Shown piece by piece: positions 1 to 8,836 of a DNA stretch of 50,783 nt; the stretch's first letter is position 1; the number at the start of each line of letters is the position of its first letter. The translations under genes were made by a program, and so were the position numbers. The notes beneath the pieces were generated by a model. The model saw only the letters and a list, made by a program, of their open reading frames with translations. It did not search any database and had not been told where the DNA came from. Origin of the DNA: an uncultured Lachnospiraceae bacterium (lineage in GTDB: Bacteria > Bacillota > Clostridia > Lachnospirales > Lachnospiraceae); contig CADBPC010000092.1 of the NCBI GenBank assembly GCA_902796425.1, positions 1-50,783 of the forward strand, in the 5' to 3' direction.

Positions 1-1674
1 ATGGGTGAAAAGGAATTACAGGAACTGTTCAGACAGATAGAGGAGCAGTATAACAGGGTACAGACTCCTCTTACACAGAATATTGAGTTGAATGAAATCA
101 TGCTGCCAGTCACGCCGGAGTACCGCCTGCGGACAATTATATCTAAGCCTGCGGATCTGGAAGGCCCGTTTCCGACCATCGTGATCCGCAATTGCTATGT
201 ATTTGCAGAGCCTCTCAGCATGCATCAGGCCAGGGAACTGGCAAAGCGGGGATTTGCTGTCGTAGTACAGTGGACGCGCGGTATCAACGGCTCAGAGGGA
301 ATCTGGGAGCCGTATATCTACGAGCGCAGCGACGGCGCAGCTCTGATGAATTGGCTGCAGGAACAGGAATGGGTAAAGAACATTGGCCTTGTGGGCGCAA
401 GCTATCTTGCGCTGGTTGGTTGGTCGATCGCCGATATCCTGCCGGATAAAGTTAAGACCATGTATCTGACGGTACTCGGAACTGAGTGGCATGAGTCTCT
501 CTGGCAGGAAGGCGCGTTCCGTCAGGATGTCTATACATCCTGGCTGATGGAAAACGCGCGCGATGACGTGAAGACCGATTATATGACGAGTGCAAAATAC
601 CGCCCGCAGATCAACGTTGATACAGACCTTTGGAAAGCAAGGGTCCAGGTCTACAGAGATTTCATAACGCATCCCGCGCCCTCCGATCCGTACTGGACGC
701 AGGGGCTGTGGGGGACACTGGAGCAGGTGCCTTCCAAAATGAACATTCCTGTCTTTATCGGTGAAGGATGGTATGACATTCACCTTGGAAATATGCTCCG
801 CAGCTACGGGAAACTGGCTGATGCATCCAGACTTCACAGTGTGGTGCAGGTCAACCCCGGTAATCATCCACTGATACCCGTTATCCCCGGACAGAAGCAT
901 CAGGAACATGCCGCCATTTCGGAATATGAACAGCAGATCCGCTGGTTTACGGACATCCTTGTGAAGGGAGAGATACCCGAAGCATCTGTGAACTATTACG
1001 TGATCGGAAAGGATGAATGGCGCAGCTATCCGACCTGGCCCACTCCGGTGACAGGTTACAGGTATTATTTCCTTAACGGCGATGCGCTCTCGCAGCAGGC
1101 AGGCCCTGAAGGCGTAAGAGAGTACGACTATGATCCGGATGATCCGGTTGCCTCTTATGGATCGGGAACGCTTTTTTATACTGCGGAAGGCGTCGGCAGT
1201 CTTAAGCAGCCCGGGCCGAACTACCGGAAGGATGTTCTCAGCTATGTATCGGAACCGGTTTCGGAGGACCTGGATATCGTCGGTCAGATCAAAACAAAAC
1301 TCTGGATTGAGAGCGACGCGGCTGACACCTGCTTTACGGCAAAGCTGATGGAAGTAAACGAGGACGGTGAGGCATATAATATCCGTGACGGCATCACGAC
1401 ACTGGGATTCCGGAACGGGGCAAAGACCAGACAGGAATATGAAGGAGGACCGCTGGAGATCACGATATCCTTCTGGGAGGTTGCCTTCAGTGTCCGGAAA
1501 GGATCAAGGCTTCGCCTGGATATCAGCTCCTCCAATTTCCCTGAATACTCTGTGCATCCCAATACACAGAAGGTGTGGTCGGAGGAGACGGATGTCAGGG
1601 TGGCGCATCAGAAGATTCTCTCCGGTAAGAAGTATCCGTCCTGTGTAATTCTTCCTCTGGATGAAAGAGCGTGA
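1..1674 (+). CDS. CocE/NonD-family alpha/beta hydrolase
   Basis: Predicted serine hydrolase of the CocE / X-Pro dipeptidyl-peptidase S15 family, 557 aa, a usual length for the family. The nucleophile elbow is VGASYLAL with Ser134. The likely acid is Asp259 (GEGWYDIHLGN) and the likely base His289 (NPGNHP), in the expected order. The C-terminal part (about 350-557) has the beta-rich jelly-roll character of the family's third domain (e.g. RLRLDISSSNFPEYSVHPN). No signal peptide is seen, so it is probably cytoplasmic. The true substrate (ester, acylated amino acid or proline peptide) cannot be read from sequence. The ATG is the first base of the window, so an upstream in-frame start cannot be excluded. 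It is convergent with the aldo/keto reductase gene across a shared terminator hairpin. Confidence 0.85.
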   Translation: MGEKELQELFRQIEEQYNRVQTPLTQNIELNEIMLPVTPEYRLRTIISKPADLEGPFPTIVIRNCYVFAEPLSMHQARELAKRGFAVVVQWTRGINGSEGIWEPYIYERSDGAALMNWLQEQEWVKNIGLVGASYLALVGWSIADILPDKVKTMYLTVLGTEWHESLWQEGAFRQDVYTSWLMENARDDVKTDYMTSAKYRPQINVDTDLWKARVQVYRDFITHPAPSDPYWTQGLWGTLEQVPSKMNIPVFIGEGWYDIHLGNMLRSYGKLADASRLHSVVQVNPGNHPLIPVIPGQKHQEHAAISEYEQQIRWFTDILVKGEIPEASVNYYVIGKDEWRSYPTWPTPVTGYRYYFLNGDALSQQAGPEGVREYDYDPDDPVASYGSGTLFYTAEGVGSLKQPGPNYRKDVLSYVSEPVSEDLDIVGQIKTKLWIESDAADTCFTAKLMEVNEDGEAYNIRDGITTLGFRNGAKTRQEYEGGPLEITISFWEVAFSVRKGSRLRLDISSSNFPEYSVHPNTQKVWSEETDVRVAHQKILSGKKYPSCVILPLDERA

Positions 1675-1734
1675 CAGGAGACAGATTCCCCGGCAGTATG
1701 CAATAAGTAAGACTCTGTAGAAAGAGTCCAGAAA

Positions 1735-1774
1735 AGCTCAGCCGGATCCTTTGTATATCGGATCCGGCTGAGCT
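1735..1774. terminator. Bidirectional hairpin terminator between convergent genes
   Basis: A perfect 15-bp inverted repeat: AGCTCAGCCGGATCC (1735-1749) pairs with 1760-1774 around a 10-nt loop. It lies between the stop codons of two convergent genes. The T-run is weak on the plus side (GTGTTAATG) and short on the minus side (TTTCT), so it may act as a shared but imperfect terminator. Confidence 0.7.
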
Positions 1775-1799
1775 GTGTTAATGTATGTTTCGAATTATA

Positions 1800-2987
1800 T
1801 CAGTCCATCTTCAGGTCGTGCAGGATGGCTGTCTGTCTGCCCTTTGAGGCCTCCGACCACTTCGGCGCGGCCGCGTAAATGTCCGCAAGCTCCTGCATGA
1901 CGGCGGGAACGTCGATCCCCTGGGGGCATGCGTGAGAGCACTGGCCGCAGGCGATGCAGGCAGCAGGTCTCTTGTCTTCGTCGAGTCCGTCGATGCGCAT
2001 CGAGATGGTCATGGCGGAGGCAAACATATAATTGTTATAGCACTCGATCAGGTACGGGATGTTCAGCTCCATGGGGCAGCCGTCGCAGCAGTAGCGGCAG
2101 CCGGTGCAGGGAACGCCCGTCTTCAGGCTCTCCGCTATCTCGTTCAGGGCGGCCTTTTCCTCAGCGCCAAGGGGCTGGTAGTTGTCAAAGGTCGCGAGAT
2201 TATCCTTTACCTGTGAAATCTCATTCATGCCGGAGAGGATCATCTTGATTCCGGGCTTGTCCTGCAGGAAGCGGAACGCATAGGACGCGCTGCTGGCATC
2301 CGGATTGAGAGCGCGGAGCTTCTGCGTGTTTTCCTCAGAGAGAACCGCAAGCTTCCCGCCGCGGCACGGTTCCATGACCCATACGCCGAGCCCGTGGTCT
2401 GTGATGATGTCATATTTCTTCTGCGCATTCTGGAGCGTCCAGTCCAGATAATTGCACTGGATCTGCACAAACTCGAACACGCCCTCATGCTTTTTGAGAA
2501 ACTCCTCAAGGAAGTCGGCGCCTCCGTGGTAGGAGAAGCCAAGGTGCCGGATTTTGCCCTCTTCGCGCAGTTTTATGAGATCGGGTAAAATATGATACTC
2601 CTCGCTCTCGTAGGTCTTCTGCGTCCACTCATTGATGTTGTGCATCAGGTAGAAGTCAAAATAGTCCGTGCGGCACTTGTCCAGGGAAATCTCAAAGAGC
2701 GCGCGGTTGTCGACCGGGCCGGGAAGAGAATGGCCGGGGAACTTGTCGGCGAGGTAATAGCTGCTGCGCGGATGTTTTTCAAGGGCAGCTGCCATCGCGA
2801 TTTCGGACTTTCCTCCGAGGTACGGATAGGCCGTATCAAAATAGTTAACGCCTCCGCGGATCGCTTCGTCGAACATTTCGTTTACAAGCGCCTGATCAAT
2901 TTCGCCCGATTCGGGATCCGTTTTAAAGCGCATGCAGCCGAATCCGAGCCGGGAAAGATTCATTCCGAGATACTCGTTGTAGATCAT
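1800..2987 (-). CDS. Aldo/keto reductase with C-terminal 4Fe-4S ferredoxin domain
   Basis: 395-aa oxidoreductase. Residues about 1-285 form an aldo/keto reductase barrel with the tetrad Asp51 (DTAYPY), Tyr56, Lys82 and His116 (FYLMHN). The C-terminal 110 residues carry two cysteine clusters, Cys294-TGCRYCCDGCP and Cys344-IACGQCSHACP, as in bacterial 4Fe-4S ferredoxins. This fusion is common in anaerobic Firmicutes and suggests electron exchange between a carbonyl substrate and ferredoxin or an internal iron-sulfur relay; the physiological substrate is unknown. The start is supported by an AAAAGGAGGG ribosome site just upstream of the ATG. It appears monocistronic. Confidence 0.9.
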   Translation of the reverse strand: MIYNEYLGMNLSRLGFGCMRFKTDPESGEIDQALVNEMFDEAIRGGVNYFDTAYPYLGGKSEIAMAAALEKHPRSSYYLADKFPGHSLPGPVDNRALFEISLDKCRTDYFDFYLMHNINEWTQKTYESEEYHILPDLIKLREEGKIRHLGFSYHGGADFLEEFLKKHEGVFEFVQIQCNYLDWTLQNAQKKYDIITDHGLGVWVMEPCRGGKLAVLSEENTQKLRALNPDASSASYAFRFLQDKPGIKMILSGMNEISQVKDNLATFDNYQPLGAEEKAALNEIAESLKTGVPCTGCRYCCDGCPMELNIPYLIECYNNYMFASAMTISMRIDGLDEDKRPAACIACGQCSHACPQGIDVPAVMQELADIYAAAPKWSEASKGRQTAILHDLKMD

Positions 2988-3024
2988 ATAACCCTCCTTT
3001 TCAGTATCACTAAACCCTGTTCAT

Positions 3025-3053
3025 ATTGTAACAATAGTACGCAGAAACAGGAA
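3025..3053 (-). promoter_or_regulatory. Possible promoter of the aldo/keto reductase gene
   Basis: On the minus strand, TTCCTG (3048-3053) and TACAAT (3025-3030) are separated by 17 bp, about 40 nt upstream of the ATG. The -35 hexamer is poor. The -10 lies in a small inverted repeat (ATTGT-A-ACAAT) that could bind a regulator. Confidence 0.35.
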
Positions 3054-3092
3054 GATTAGTTCGTGCCCGGGAGTTTCATAATGAAGCAGTAT

Positions 3093-3971
3093 TTATTCTG
3101 AGGCAGCTGAGTCTTCCTGCTTTGTAAAGCTGATCCAGTCATCGCCCAGGTGTAGCATCAGATTCTCACCTTCTACGGTATACTCATACGGATCGCTTCC
3201 GTCTGCGGGAATCAGTTCCACAGATCCCCAGAGGATGTCGACGTCGTTTTCAAGATGCAGGACGCCGGTGTGATCCTTGCTTAGCACGACAGAGAGATCT
3301 CCGTCTTCGGGGTTCTCCGCCTGCCAGCTCCCGGGATAGTAGCTGAACATTTCCTGATCATAAAAATGGTCATAGGTAACGGAGTTAATCAGCTCTGAAA
3401 CCGCATCACTTGCGGGGATATCGACGGAGTCGTCCCCGGTGGTTTCGCTGAGAACCTCAAACATCAGGACAGCGCCGTTATACTCGCCCGCAATCAATGT
3501 GTCAGTCAGACCGGAGGTTTCTTCCGATGCCGGGACAACGCGCCGGAAGCACCATTTGTCATCTGTTCCCGGAAAGAAGCCTTCGCTTCTTATAATGCTC
3601 TCGGGGTCATCCGTCATCGCCATGGTCAGGTTATACAGGAGTTCTTCCGGCTGCACACTGTCGACATAGGTGATCAGGACCGTGTTGACGCCCGCTGACT
3701 CATCCAGATAGTAAAAGCTGACGGATTCCTCGGACTCCATCATTTCAAATACGGCAGGGTCATATTTTACGGACCAGCCGTAGCCGCTTGTATACGTCTG
3801 CATCTCCCCGGACGCCTGCGCATTCTCTGCGGTTTCTGTATCGCTCTCGGCAGCGGACTGCTCCTGATTTGCAGCCAGAGATTGACCTGCCGGTGCCGCA
3901 GACATGCTGCAGGCGGACAAAAGAGCGGCACAAAGAATTCCTGTTACTGCTATTGCAGCTGATTTTTTCAT
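3093..3971 (-). CDS. Putative lipoprotein of unknown function
   Basis: 292-aa protein with a lipoprotein signal peptide: a Lys-Lys start, a hydrophobic core and lipobox LSAC with the lipidated Cys21. It is therefore probably anchored on the outer face of the membrane. A Ser/Ala/Gln/Glu-rich linker (about 22-58) precedes a globular part beginning YTSGYGWSVKYDP. That phrase recalls PsbP-like folds seen in clostridial lipoproteins, but the match is from memory and weak. The last ~90 residues look like a second small beta-rich domain (SYYPGSWQAENPEDGDLS). The start is supported by GGGAGGAAATGATCTACT before the ATG. Function not recognised. Confidence 0.75.
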   Translation of the reverse strand: MKKSAAIAVTGILCAALLSACSMSAAPAGQSLAANQEQSAAESDTETAENAQASGEMQTYTSGYGWSVKYDPAVFEMMESEESVSFYYLDESAGVNTVLITYVDSVQPEELLYNLTMAMTDDPESIIRSEGFFPGTDDKWCFRRVVPASEETSGLTDTLIAGEYNGAVLMFEVLSETTGDDSVDIPASDAVSELINSVTYDHFYDQEMFSYYPGSWQAENPEDGDLSVVLSKDHTGVLHLENDVDILWGSVELIPADGSDPYEYTVEGENLMLHLGDDWISFTKQEDSAASE

Positions 3972-4025
3972 AGTAGATCATTTCCTCCCGTTTTTTATTA
4001 ATAAAATCGTATCACACCAGTACAA

Positions 4026-4056
4026 ATTATACACCTCAATGTGCCGGTTAACCGGC
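4026..4056 (-). promoter_or_regulatory. Candidate -10 box and palindromic operator upstream of the lipoprotein gene
   Basis: A minus-strand TATAAT (plus 4026-4031) lies about 55 nt upstream of the lipoprotein start. A perfect 14-bp palindrome, GCCGGTTAACCGGC (4043-4056), sits 11 bp further upstream, where the spacer and -35 would be. No convincing -35 hexamer is present, which would fit an activator or repressor site. The same region could also serve the divergent HD-domain gene. Confidence 0.35.
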
Positions 4057-4209
4057 GGCGCACAGCGGGGACTGAATTCCGATATTGTGTACCATACTGC
4101 AATATTGCCGGAGCGAATAACAATTGAGGCTTTCGAGGCTGTACGCATCAGATACAATGAGGTAACATGAAGTGATGTAATAACATCATCGGAAGCGGAG
4201 CGGCAGATT

Positions 4210-4842
4210 ATGACACCTGAGCAGTTTATTTCCATTTTATCCGTTGCGGCAAAACTGAAAACGACGCCGAGGCACTGCTGGACTGAGCCGGGAAGGCAGG
4301 AGAGTGTTGCGGACCACACCTTCCGGCTGGCACTCATGGCAATGCTTCTTTCGGGGGAAGAGGCATTTGCCGGCACCGATATGAACAAGGTGATCCGTAT
4401 GTGCCTGATCCACGACCTCGGAGAAGCCTTTACCGGCGATATTCCGGCGTTTTTAAAGGGCGGTTCGGACGAGAAAAAAGAGGAAGAGATTTTCGGCAGC
4501 TGGGTCGGCACCTTCCCGCAGCCGCAAAAAAGCGAGTGGGAAAAGCTTCTTGGCGAGATGGAAGCGCTTGAGACAAAGGAAGCCAGAACCTACAAGGCAC
4601 TCGATAAGCTGGAGGCGCTGATCTCACACAATGAGTCGGATATCAAGACGTGGCTGCCGCTGGAATATGACCTTCAGATGACCTACGGGCAGGACAATAT
4701 GAAATTTTCGGAATACTTTGTAAGGCTCCGGGAATATGTGGATGAATGGACAATAAGGAAAATCAAGGAGGCAGAGGATGAAAAAGGCACTGATCATGGC
4801 GCAGATGACCAAGGAGCAGAAAACCAGGCTGGAATGCAGTGA
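4210..4842 (+). CDS. HD-domain phosphohydrolase (YfbR/HDDC2-like 5'-deoxynucleotidase)
   Basis: 210-aa HD-superfamily metal-dependent phosphohydrolase. The metal ligands expected for the fold are visible: His36 (SVADHTFR), His68-Asp69 (LIHDLGE) and Asp132 (ALDKLEAL). The pattern matches YfbR/HDDC2-type enzymes, which dephosphorylate deoxynucleoside 5'-monophosphates, so a nucleotide-pool role is likely but not proven. The charged last ~20 residues are encoded in the overlap with the next gene, whose ATG lies 65 nt before this stop; the two are probably translated together. Ribosome site GGAAGCGGAG lies upstream. Confidence 0.8.
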   Translation: MTPEQFISILSVAAKLKTTPRHCWTEPGRQESVADHTFRLALMAMLLSGEEAFAGTDMNKVIRMCLIHDLGEAFTGDIPAFLKGGSDEKKEEEIFGSWVGTFPQPQKSEWEKLLGEMEALETKEARTYKALDKLEALISHNESDIKTWLPLEYDLQMTYGQDNMKFSEYFVRLREYVDEWTIRKIKEAEDEKGTDHGADDQGAENQAGMQ

Positions 4843-5725
4843 TGAATATGCCTATGTGTATGACAGGAATCCGGATGACGAGCTTCTGCAGTCTGCAAAT
4901 GTTATCATCGGACTTCCGAAACCGGGAAGGCTTAAGAACTGCGAAAACCTGGAGTATCTGCAGCTGACATCCTCGGGAGCGGACGCCTATGTAAAGCCTG
5001 GCGTCTTAAAGCCGGGAACGATCCTCTTAAGCTCCACGGGAGCCTATTCCCAGTCGGTTGCGGAGAGTGCGTTCGCCATGACGCTCTGCCTGATCAAAAA
5101 GCTGCATCTGTACAGGGATGACCAGAACCGGCATGTCTGGTCGGACCGCGGAAAGGTCACGTCGCTTCGCGGAGCGACCGTACTGATTGTCGGCCTCGGC
5201 GCCATCGGGCTGGTTTACGCCGGACTCGTTAAGGCCATGGGCGCCCGTGTGATCGGCGTGAAGAGAAGACCCTCCGAATGTCCCGAATGTGTGGACGAGC
5301 TGTATCTTGTTGAGAATCTTGAGAGCCTCCTGCCCCGCGCGGACGTAGTCTGCAGCATCCTTCCCGGGACGGAAGCGACTTACCATTTTTACAATAAAGA
5401 AAAGTTCTCGCTGATGAAAAATTCAGCGGTCTTCATCAACGTCGGAAGAGGCACATCCCAGGACGAGGAGGCCCTGAGGGACGCGCTTCTTAATGGCGAA
5501 ATAGCGGCTGCCGGAGTCGACGTCTTCGAGAAGGAACCCCTTTCCGAAGGCAGCCCGCTGTGGGATATTGAAAACCTGCTGATCACACCGCATGCGACAG
5601 GAGGTGATCACATGGATGTGACGCTGGATCTCATCGCGCAGATCGCAGCCGACAATTTCAATGCCTATGTCTCCGGAAAACCGCTTAGGAACGTAGTTGA
5701 TTTCGAGACGGGATACGTGAAATAA
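4778..5725 (+). CDS. D-isomer-specific 2-hydroxyacid dehydrogenase family protein
   Basis: 315-aa NAD(P)-dependent dehydrogenase. The nucleotide-binding motif is GLGAIG (139-144) and the active-site residues are in the family order: Arg224 (NVGRG), Glu253 (FEKEPL) and His272 (TPHATGG). It would interconvert a 2-hydroxy acid and a 2-oxo acid; chain length and substrate are not readable. The start is fixed by a strong AAGGAGG (4765-4771) six bases before the ATG, even though this places it 65 nt inside the upstream HD gene. It is followed 20 nt later by an ABC exporter gene on the same strand. Confidence 0.88.
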   Translation: MKKALIMAQMTKEQKTRLECSDEYAYVYDRNPDDELLQSANVIIGLPKPGRLKNCENLEYLQLTSSGADAYVKPGVLKPGTILLSSTGAYSQSVAESAFAMTLCLIKKLHLYRDDQNRHVWSDRGKVTSLRGATVLIVGLGAIGLVYAGLVKAMGARVIGVKRRPSECPECVDELYLVENLESLLPRADVVCSILPGTEATYHFYNKEKFSLMKNSAVFINVGRGTSQDEEALRDALLNGEIAAAGVDVFEKEPLSEGSPLWDIENLLITPHATGGDHMDVTLDLIAQIAADNFNAYVSGKPLRNVVDFETGYVK

Positions 5726-5745
5726 CGCAAACAAAAGTAAATGTT

Positions 5746-7509
5746 ATGAACAATACTGCACAGACATACAAAACGTCTCATCTGATCGGCCGCTTCTGGC
5801 CATATCTTAAAAAATACAGAAAGCTTCTAGTGCTGGATCTGTTTTTTGCCTCACTCACGACGCTCTGCGACATCGTGCTGCCGATGATCATGAGGAGGCT
5901 CACGAATTCCGCGCTTGGAACGGCTGCGCCCCTTACGGTTTCGGGGCTCCTTAAGCTGGCAGCGGTTTATATTGTCCTGCGCATCATTGACGCCGGGGCA
6001 AATTTCTACATGCAGTCGCAGGGGCATATCATGGGCGTCCATATCGAGACGGATATGAGAACCGATGCCTTCAGCCACCTGCAGCAGCTCAGCGATACCT
6101 TTTATGCAAACACAAAAATCGGACAGATCATGGGAAGGATTACAAATGACTTGTTCGATGTCACGGAGTTTGCACATCACTGCCCGGAGGAATTCTTCAT
6201 TGCCGGGATCAAGATCCTGGCATCCTTTGTCATCCTGTGCGGTACCTCCGTCCCGCTGACCATCCTTGTATTCGCATGCCTCCCCCTGATGCTGGCGGTG
6301 AGCGTAAAGCTCAACCATAACCTCCGCACGGCACAGAAGGATCAGCGCTTCCAGATCGGCGAGCTCAATGCTGCGATTGAGGACAGCCTGCTCGGCCAGA
6401 AGGTTGTGAAGGCCTTTACCGGCGAAGAGCTTGAGGAGGCAAAATTCGGCGAGGGCAACGGAAAATTCCGGAAAATCAAGACAAAGTGGTACTACGCCAT
6501 GGCGGCGTACGGCACCTCCACGAGACTGTTCGACGGGCTGATGTACACGGTTGTCATCCTGGCGGGCGGTCTCTTCCTGATCTATAACAAAATCAGCGCG
6601 GGCGATCTGGTTGCCTATATTCTCTATGTCTCAACCATGATTGCAACCATCCGCAGAATCGTCGAATTCGCGGAACAGTTCCAGCGCGGTATGACCGGCA
6701 TCGAACGGTTCTTTGAAATCATGGACGCCCCGGTCGACATCCAGGATCCACCGGATGCTGTTGAACTTCAGCTTAAGGAGGGCAGGATCGACTTTGAGGA
6801 TGTATCGTTCGAATATCCGGATGATCACAACAAGGTTCTGCGTCACCTTACACTTCATATCAATGCAGGAGAGAACGTAGCGCTTGTAGGGCCTTCCGGA
6901 GGCGGCAAGACAACCATCTGCAACCTGATTCCCCGCTTCTATGACGTGACGGGCGGATACATCCTGATCGACGGACAGGACATTCGCAAGGTGACGTTAA
7001 AGAGCCTTCGCCACAGTATCGGCATCGTGCAGCAGGATGTTTACCTGTTCAGCGGAACGGTGCGCGAGAATATCGCATACGGCAAGGCCGGTGCGACCGA
7101 TGAGGAGATAAAGAAGGCAGCGGTCATGGCCGGCGCCGACGAATTCATCAGCAAGCTCCCGAACGGATATGATAGCTATATCGGAGAAAGAGGCGTAAAG
7201 CTCTCCGGCGGCCAGAAACAGAGAATTTCCATAGCCCGTGTTTTCCTCAAGGATCCCGGAATTCTCCTTCTCGATGAAGCAACCTCCGCGCTCGACAACG
7301 AGAGCGAGGTGCTCGTCGGCAGAAGCCTTGAGAAGCTGGCCCATGGAAGGACAACCCTTACCATCGCACACAGACTCACCACCATCCGGAATGCAGACAG
7401 GATCCTCGTCCTCGGAAAGAACAATATTGAGGAAGAAGGAACGCATGAGGAACTTCTGGCAAAAGGCGGGCTGTATTACAGGCTGTGGAATGGGATTACG
7501 GAGGAATAA
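5746..7509 (+). CDS. ABC exporter, fused membrane and ATPase domains
   Basis: 587-aa half-transporter of the multidrug/lipid exporter type. Residues about 20-310 contain the six-helix membrane domain. The ATPase domain has Walker A GPSGGGKTT (from Gly382), signature LSGGQKQR, Walker B ILLLDEATSALD and an H-loop TIAHRLT. All catalytic residues are intact, so a homodimer would have two working ATP sites. Substrate unknown. It probably belongs to the preceding HD/dehydrogenase transcription unit, though its ribosome site is weak. Directly downstream is a 220-bp palindromic element rather than a simple terminator. Confidence 0.88.
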   Translation: MNNTAQTYKTSHLIGRFWPYLKKYRKLLVLDLFFASLTTLCDIVLPMIMRRLTNSALGTAAPLTVSGLLKLAAVYIVLRIIDAGANFYMQSQGHIMGVHIETDMRTDAFSHLQQLSDTFYANTKIGQIMGRITNDLFDVTEFAHHCPEEFFIAGIKILASFVILCGTSVPLTILVFACLPLMLAVSVKLNHNLRTAQKDQRFQIGELNAAIEDSLLGQKVVKAFTGEELEEAKFGEGNGKFRKIKTKWYYAMAAYGTSTRLFDGLMYTVVILAGGLFLIYNKISAGDLVAYILYVSTMIATIRRIVEFAEQFQRGMTGIERFFEIMDAPVDIQDPPDAVELQLKEGRIDFEDVSFEYPDDHNKVLRHLTLHINAGENVALVGPSGGGKTTICNLIPRFYDVTGGYILIDGQDIRKVTLKSLRHSIGIVQQDVYLFSGTVRENIAYGKAGATDEEIKKAAVMAGADEFISKLPNGYDSYIGERGVKLSGGQKQRISIARVFLKDPGILLLDEATSALDNESEVLVGRSLEKLAHGRTTLTIAHRLTTIRNADRILVLGKNNIEEEGTHEELLAKGGLYYRLWNGITEE

Positions 7510-7528
7510 ATAATTTGTGCCTTGTTTT

Positions 7529-7751
7529 GTCCTCAGCACAGGGGATGCGCGCTCACGGGAGCTCCTCGTCAGCGCTGCGCCGCTTATCAGCCGCCGGCTG
7601 CGGAAACTTGCGCACTTTGCCCTGAGATTGTTTGATAAAGAAGTCATTCAGCAAAGTGCGCTTCGGACAGGTCCTTCGCCGGCGGCGCTATGCTCGCGCT
7701 TTCCTCGTCGCCTTTCCCATGTTCGCGCTGCATGTCCCTGTGCCAGAGGAC
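7529..7751 (+). repeat. Palindromic element, copy A
   Basis: A ~223-bp imperfect palindrome. The outer arm GTCCTC (7529-7534) pairs with GAGGAC (7746-7751), and CACAGGG (7537-7543) with CCCTGTG (7736-7742). GCCGCCGGC (about 7590) pairs with GCCGGCGGC (about 7678). The inner stem GCGCACTTTGC pairs with GCAAAGTGCGC around a ~30-nt loop. It shares long near-identical blocks with copies B and C near 41.3-41.9 kb, e.g. CGCTATGCTCGCGCTTTCC and GGGGATGCGCGCTCACGGG. No gene is present. It lies between an ABC exporter gene and a Rpn-type nuclease gene. An 8-bp pair CAGAGCAG/CTGCTCTG (7751-7758, 7819-7826) continues just outside. From 7827 to the nuclease gene I see nothing else. Confidence 0.85.
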
Positions 7752-7940
7752 AGAGCAGCCATTATGATTAATTCTTTCGCGGCAGCTGATAATTCCCCTG
7801 TCACTTCTATTTTCTGACCTGCTCTGGTTTAGCAGTGTAAGGAGCGTGTTTTTGTTGAAGCCCTCCCCAAACTGCGTTAAGATTTTTAAAAGAAGGTCGA
7901 ATCCGCTCTTCCTGCAATTACTTGGGGGTGATTTTTCTAA

Positions 7941-8834
7941 TTGCAAGAGAAAGACCTTACTGAAAAGACATTAGAACAATATAATGACGTATTTGCGGAT
8001 ATAGTGAACGGACTTCTGTTTAGCGGAAAACAGATTGTGAAAGAACAAAGTCTGACGGATGCACAGCCTTTTTCATTGTATAAGGCTGACGGTAGGATAC
8101 GAGAACAGGATCGGGATGTAGCAAAATACTGGCTTGCAGAGAACGGTAAGAAAATCAATATCCGGATTGCGTTATTTGGCGCAGAAAATCAGACCAAATA
8201 CGACCCGCATATGCCGCTGAGAGTGATCGGCTATGATGGCGCAGCATACAGAGCCCAAATCGGACAGAAGGAATTATATCCTGTCATCACACTGGTGCTG
8301 TACTTTGGAGACAGACCGTGGGGAAAGAACAGGACGCTGTATGATGTAGTTAAAGTTCCTGAGGAACTGAAACCATATGTGAAGGATTATGGAATTAACG
8401 TATTTGAGATATCACATTTACCCGAGGAGGCGATTAATAATTTTCACAGCGACTTCAGGATTGTAGTTGATTATTTTGTACATAAGAGGAGCAATCCGGA
8501 CTACAGACCTCGAGACGCAGAGAAATTCAGGCATACAGATGAACTTCTGAAGCTTATGGCGGTTATGACAAAGGATCGACGGTATGAGGAAGTGCTTTAC
8601 GAGGAAGGAGGAGCACCGCAGAATATGTGCGAATTACTGGACCGAGTGGAAGCAAAAGGCAGGGAAGAAGGAATTAGGGAAGGAATAGAAAAAGGAATAG
8701 AAAAAGGCGCAGATATGGCCCGGCTTGAAAGCATTCGTAGTGTTATGGAAGGCCTGAAGTATACCTCACAGCAGGCTATGGATCTGCTGAAGATTCCTGC
8801 TGCTGACCGGCAGAGGTATATAGAGAAATTGTAG
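7941..8834 (+). CDS. Rpn-family PD-(D/E)XK nuclease / putative transposase
   Basis: 297-aa protein of the Rpn (recombination-promoting nuclease) / PD-(D/E)XK 'nuclease family transposase' group, common and often multicopy in Lachnospiraceae. Family-like stretches are RDVAKYWLAENG, NIRIALFGAENQTKYD, PLRVIGYDGAAYR, PVITLVLYFG and INVFEISHL. The C-terminal third holds a charged Glu-Gly-Ile repeat (REEGIREGIEKGIEKGA) and a short helical end, typical for the group. The start is TTG at 7941 behind GGGGGTG; no better ATG exists upstream. Codon use is clearly more AT-rich than in the neighbours, suggesting recent acquisition. Palindromic copy A lies upstream and a 15-bp tandem repeat immediately downstream. 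DNA mobilisation or self-DNA cleavage is inferred from the family only. Confidence 0.85.
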   Translation: MQEKDLTEKTLEQYNDVFADIVNGLLFSGKQIVKEQSLTDAQPFSLYKADGRIREQDRDVAKYWLAENGKKINIRIALFGAENQTKYDPHMPLRVIGYDGAAYRAQIGQKELYPVITLVLYFGDRPWGKNRTLYDVVKVPEELKPYVKDYGINVFEISHLPEEAINNFHSDFRIVVDYFVHKRSNPDYRPRDAEKFRHTDELLKLMAVMTKDRRYEEVLYEEGGAPQNMCELLDRVEAKGREEGIREGIEKGIEKGADMARLESIRSVMEGLKYTSQQAMDLLKIPAADRQRYIEKL

Positions 8835-8836
8835 GT

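Noticed and set aside
7529..7751. HEARO/IscB-type RNA or an insertion-sequence end
   Set aside because: No IscB/IsrB/TnpB gene is near any copy, there is no HNH or RuvC motif, and I see no clear target-site duplications around copy A.
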